The notes under the pieces were generated by a model that saw nothing but the letters and a program-made list of their open reading frames with translations, was not told where the DNA came from and did not search any database. The translations under genes and the position numbers were made by a program. A stretch of 33,708 nt of DNA from Anaerolineaceae bacterium (GTDB lineage: Bacteria; Chloroflexota; Anaerolineae; Anaerolineales; Villigracilaceae), in NCBI GenBank assembly GCA_003598975.1, contig QZIJ01000052.1, forward strand, positions 1-33,708. Reading direction: 5' to 3'. Shown here one piece after another: positions 32,803-33,708 of the stretch. The stretch's first letter is position 1. The number at the start of each line of letters is the position of its first letter.

Positions 32803-32884
32803 TGAGGTAATCCGCCATGCGATCACTGACTTTTTTCGAGGCTTCTGTATTTTGAAAGGCACGCGTCCATGCGTGCCTTTTTGT
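32803..32884 (+). ncRNA. Candidate small RNA or attenuator leader
   Basis: A good promoter at 32768-32796 and an intrinsic terminator ending at 32884 delimit an RNA of about 80 nt. No ORF with a ribosome binding site lies inside it. The SWIM gene at 32913 has no promoter after the terminator, so either the RNA is independent or it is an attenuated leader with read-through. No RNA family is recognised. Confidence 0.45.
32855..32884 (+). terminator. Intrinsic terminator ahead of the SWIM gene
   Basis: AAAGGCACGC and GCGTGCCTTT are perfect 10-bp arms with loop GTCCAT, followed by TTGTT. Confidence 0.85.
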
Positions 32885-32912
32885 TATCTCAAAACTTAAA
32901 AGGAGATAAAGT

Positions 32913-33155
32913 ATGGACTACGGAATGATCGGCAAACTGGACAAAGCAAAACGCTATGCGGAAGACCGCAAGCGCTTTCGCTTTAACAAATTCGATGTAA
33001 CTTTCCACGGCACAAACAACGACCACAACGTCAGTTTTGACAATGGCGTGTTCAAATGTGACTGTGAATTCTTTATCACGCATCAACGTTGCAGTCATAC
33101 CATGGCGCTCGAGATCCTGCTCAAAGATATGATCACCGTTACGGAACCAGCCTGA
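32913..33155 (+). CDS. Small SWIM-type zinc-finger protein
   Basis: The 80-residue protein contains CDCEFFITHQRCSHTMALE, the C-x-C-x(n)-C-x-H pattern of SWIM zinc fingers, which bind DNA or proteins. The N-terminal half is basic (KAKRYAEDRKRFRFNKF). AAAAGGAGATAAAGT gives a good ribosome binding site. It follows a terminator, so its expression may depend on read-through. Function unknown. Confidence 0.82.
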   Translation: MDYGMIGKLDKAKRYAEDRKRFRFNKFDVTFHGTNNDHNVSFDNGVFKCDCEFFITHQRCSHTMALEILLKDMITVTEPA

Positions 33156-33178
33156 TTTGACAATCGAATACCAGAATC

Positions 33179-33207
33179 AACCACCCTTCGGAAAACGGAG
33201 GGTGGTT
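33179..33207 (+). terminator. Hairpin after the SWIM gene
   Basis: AACCACCCT (33179-33187) and AGGGTGGTT (33199-33207) form a 9-bp stem, followed by GCGTTATTT. The T-run is weak. Confidence 0.6.
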
Positions 33208-33266
33208 GCGTTATTTAAAGTTGGATGAGTCTTTTCCGCGCGGTTTTAAATTCGGACGATTTCGGG

Positions 33267-33272
33267 TACAAT
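33267..33272 (+). promoter_or_regulatory. -10-like TACAAT before the last gene
   Basis: GGGTACAATTTTGCCCATG places TACAAT 7 nt before the ATG at 33280. No ribosome binding site is visible; the mRNA is probably leaderless. Confidence 0.48.
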
Positions 33273-33279
33273 TTTGCCC

Positions 33280-33708
33280 ATGAGCACCCTCTCTCGCCGC
33301 GACTTTCTCAAATTGGGCGGGCTGGCGCTGGGAACGCTGGCCTTTTCCCCCCTTACGTTGCCCTCGACCGGGTTTGACGATGGTTCCCTCGTACGCATTG
33401 CCACCGACTCTGTCAGTGTTTACAAGGAGCCGTCTGATGAAAGCGCCATTGCTGGCACATGGTATCGGGACGAACTCGTCCATATCTATGGAGAGGTGAA
33501 GGGGCTGAACGGCGAACCGAAGCACAATCCCATCTGGTATCGCGTCTGGGGCGGATACATGCACCGTGCCCACTTGCAAAAAGTGAAGATCCTTTACAAC
33601 AAACCCCTGGAATCCCTCGCCGAAGGGACGCGCCAACTGGTGGAAGTGACCGTTCCATTCACGCAGGCCTATCAGCATACCAACCGTTATGGCTGGCAGC
33701 CAAACCTG
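33280..33708 (+). CDS. Tat-exported protein with SH3-like domain, 3' truncated by window
   Basis: The frame is open from the ATG at 33280 to the window edge (143 codons). It begins MSTLSRRDFLKLGGLALGTL, a twin-arginine signal (SRRDFLK) for export of folded protein. SLVRIATDSVSVYKEPSDES and IWYRVWGGYMHRAHLQKV look like a bacterial SH3 domain (residues 37-97). Such proteins in this phylum often continue into an L,D-transpeptidase domain, but that part is outside the window, so peptidoglycan cross-linking is only a guess. Confidence 0.78.
   Translation, partial: MSTLSRRDFLKLGGLALGTLAFSPLTLPSTGFDDGSLVRIATDSVSVYKEPSDESAIAGTWYRDELVHIYGEVKGLNGEPKHNPIWYRVWGGYMHRAHLQKVKILYNKPLESLAEGTRQLVEVTVPFTQAYQHTNRYGWQPNL

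Overview
The window reads as a chromosomal segment of a Chloroflexota bacterium, most likely class Anaerolineae. That placement is inferred from protein content and was not tested by a search. The signs are ribosomal proteins L21 and L31 with extra helix-hairpin-helix domains, an nSTAND-type NTPase with a membrane tail, a CCA-adding-like enzyme with a small N-terminal add-on domain, and GC-rich coding sequence with short dispersed palindromes. I see no phage, insertion sequence, CRISPR array or rRNA.

Layout. Positions 1-940 hold the 3' end of hemL, an overlapping small membrane protein, and a decayed 3' end of a yifB/comM-like gene. Positions 980-3868 (minus strand) hold a glutaredoxin-thioredoxin reductase fusion, a membrane protein, and an anti-sigma/sigma-70 pair. 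Positions 3917-4411 contain gene remnants (the start of an nnrE-like gene and perhaps the end of a membrane protein gene), then a structured leader in front of a seven-gene operon (4412-8959). The operon encodes a THEP1-type NTPase, a double-ATPase ECF subunit, a methyltransferase, an S-component-like membrane protein, a small lipoprotein resembling molybdopterin-oxidoreductase (SUF) domains, and an ECF T component. The substrate cannot be read from the sequence. Next come a PLP aminotransferase, a nonsense-containing second hemL fragment, an anchored extracytoplasmic protein, a GNAT acetyltransferase, RNase D and a beta-CASP metallo-beta-lactamase nuclease.

Positions 14553-18026 form an information-processing block: tRNA-Ser(CGA), rplU-rpmA-rpmE behind a strong promoter and a folded leader, tdk, a small zinc-ribbon gene, and hpt. 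A CCA-adding-like nucleotidyltransferase, a DEDD-type exonuclease and an alpha/beta hydrolase follow. A receiver-only response regulator and a large ppdK are divergent. Positions 24767-28229 (minus strand) encode a tight three-gene module with its own promoter: a small protein, an nSTAND NTPase with a multi-pass membrane tail, and a FecR-like lipoprotein carrying a piece of a family 5 solute-binding protein. This is the best candidate for an uncharacterised system. The remainder holds a glycerophosphodiester phosphodiesterase, a DUF309 protein, two small membrane proteins, a two-gene glutamine-dependent NAD synthase, a possible small RNA or attenuator, a SWIM zinc-finger protein, and the start of a Tat-exported protein that runs off the window.

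Three patterns recur. Several genes lack a ribosome binding site and instead have a -10-like hexamer 6-8 nt before the ATG, which suggests leaderless mRNAs. One palindromic repeat family occurs three times in intergenic gaps. Short remnants of housekeeping genes lie at several gene boundaries.
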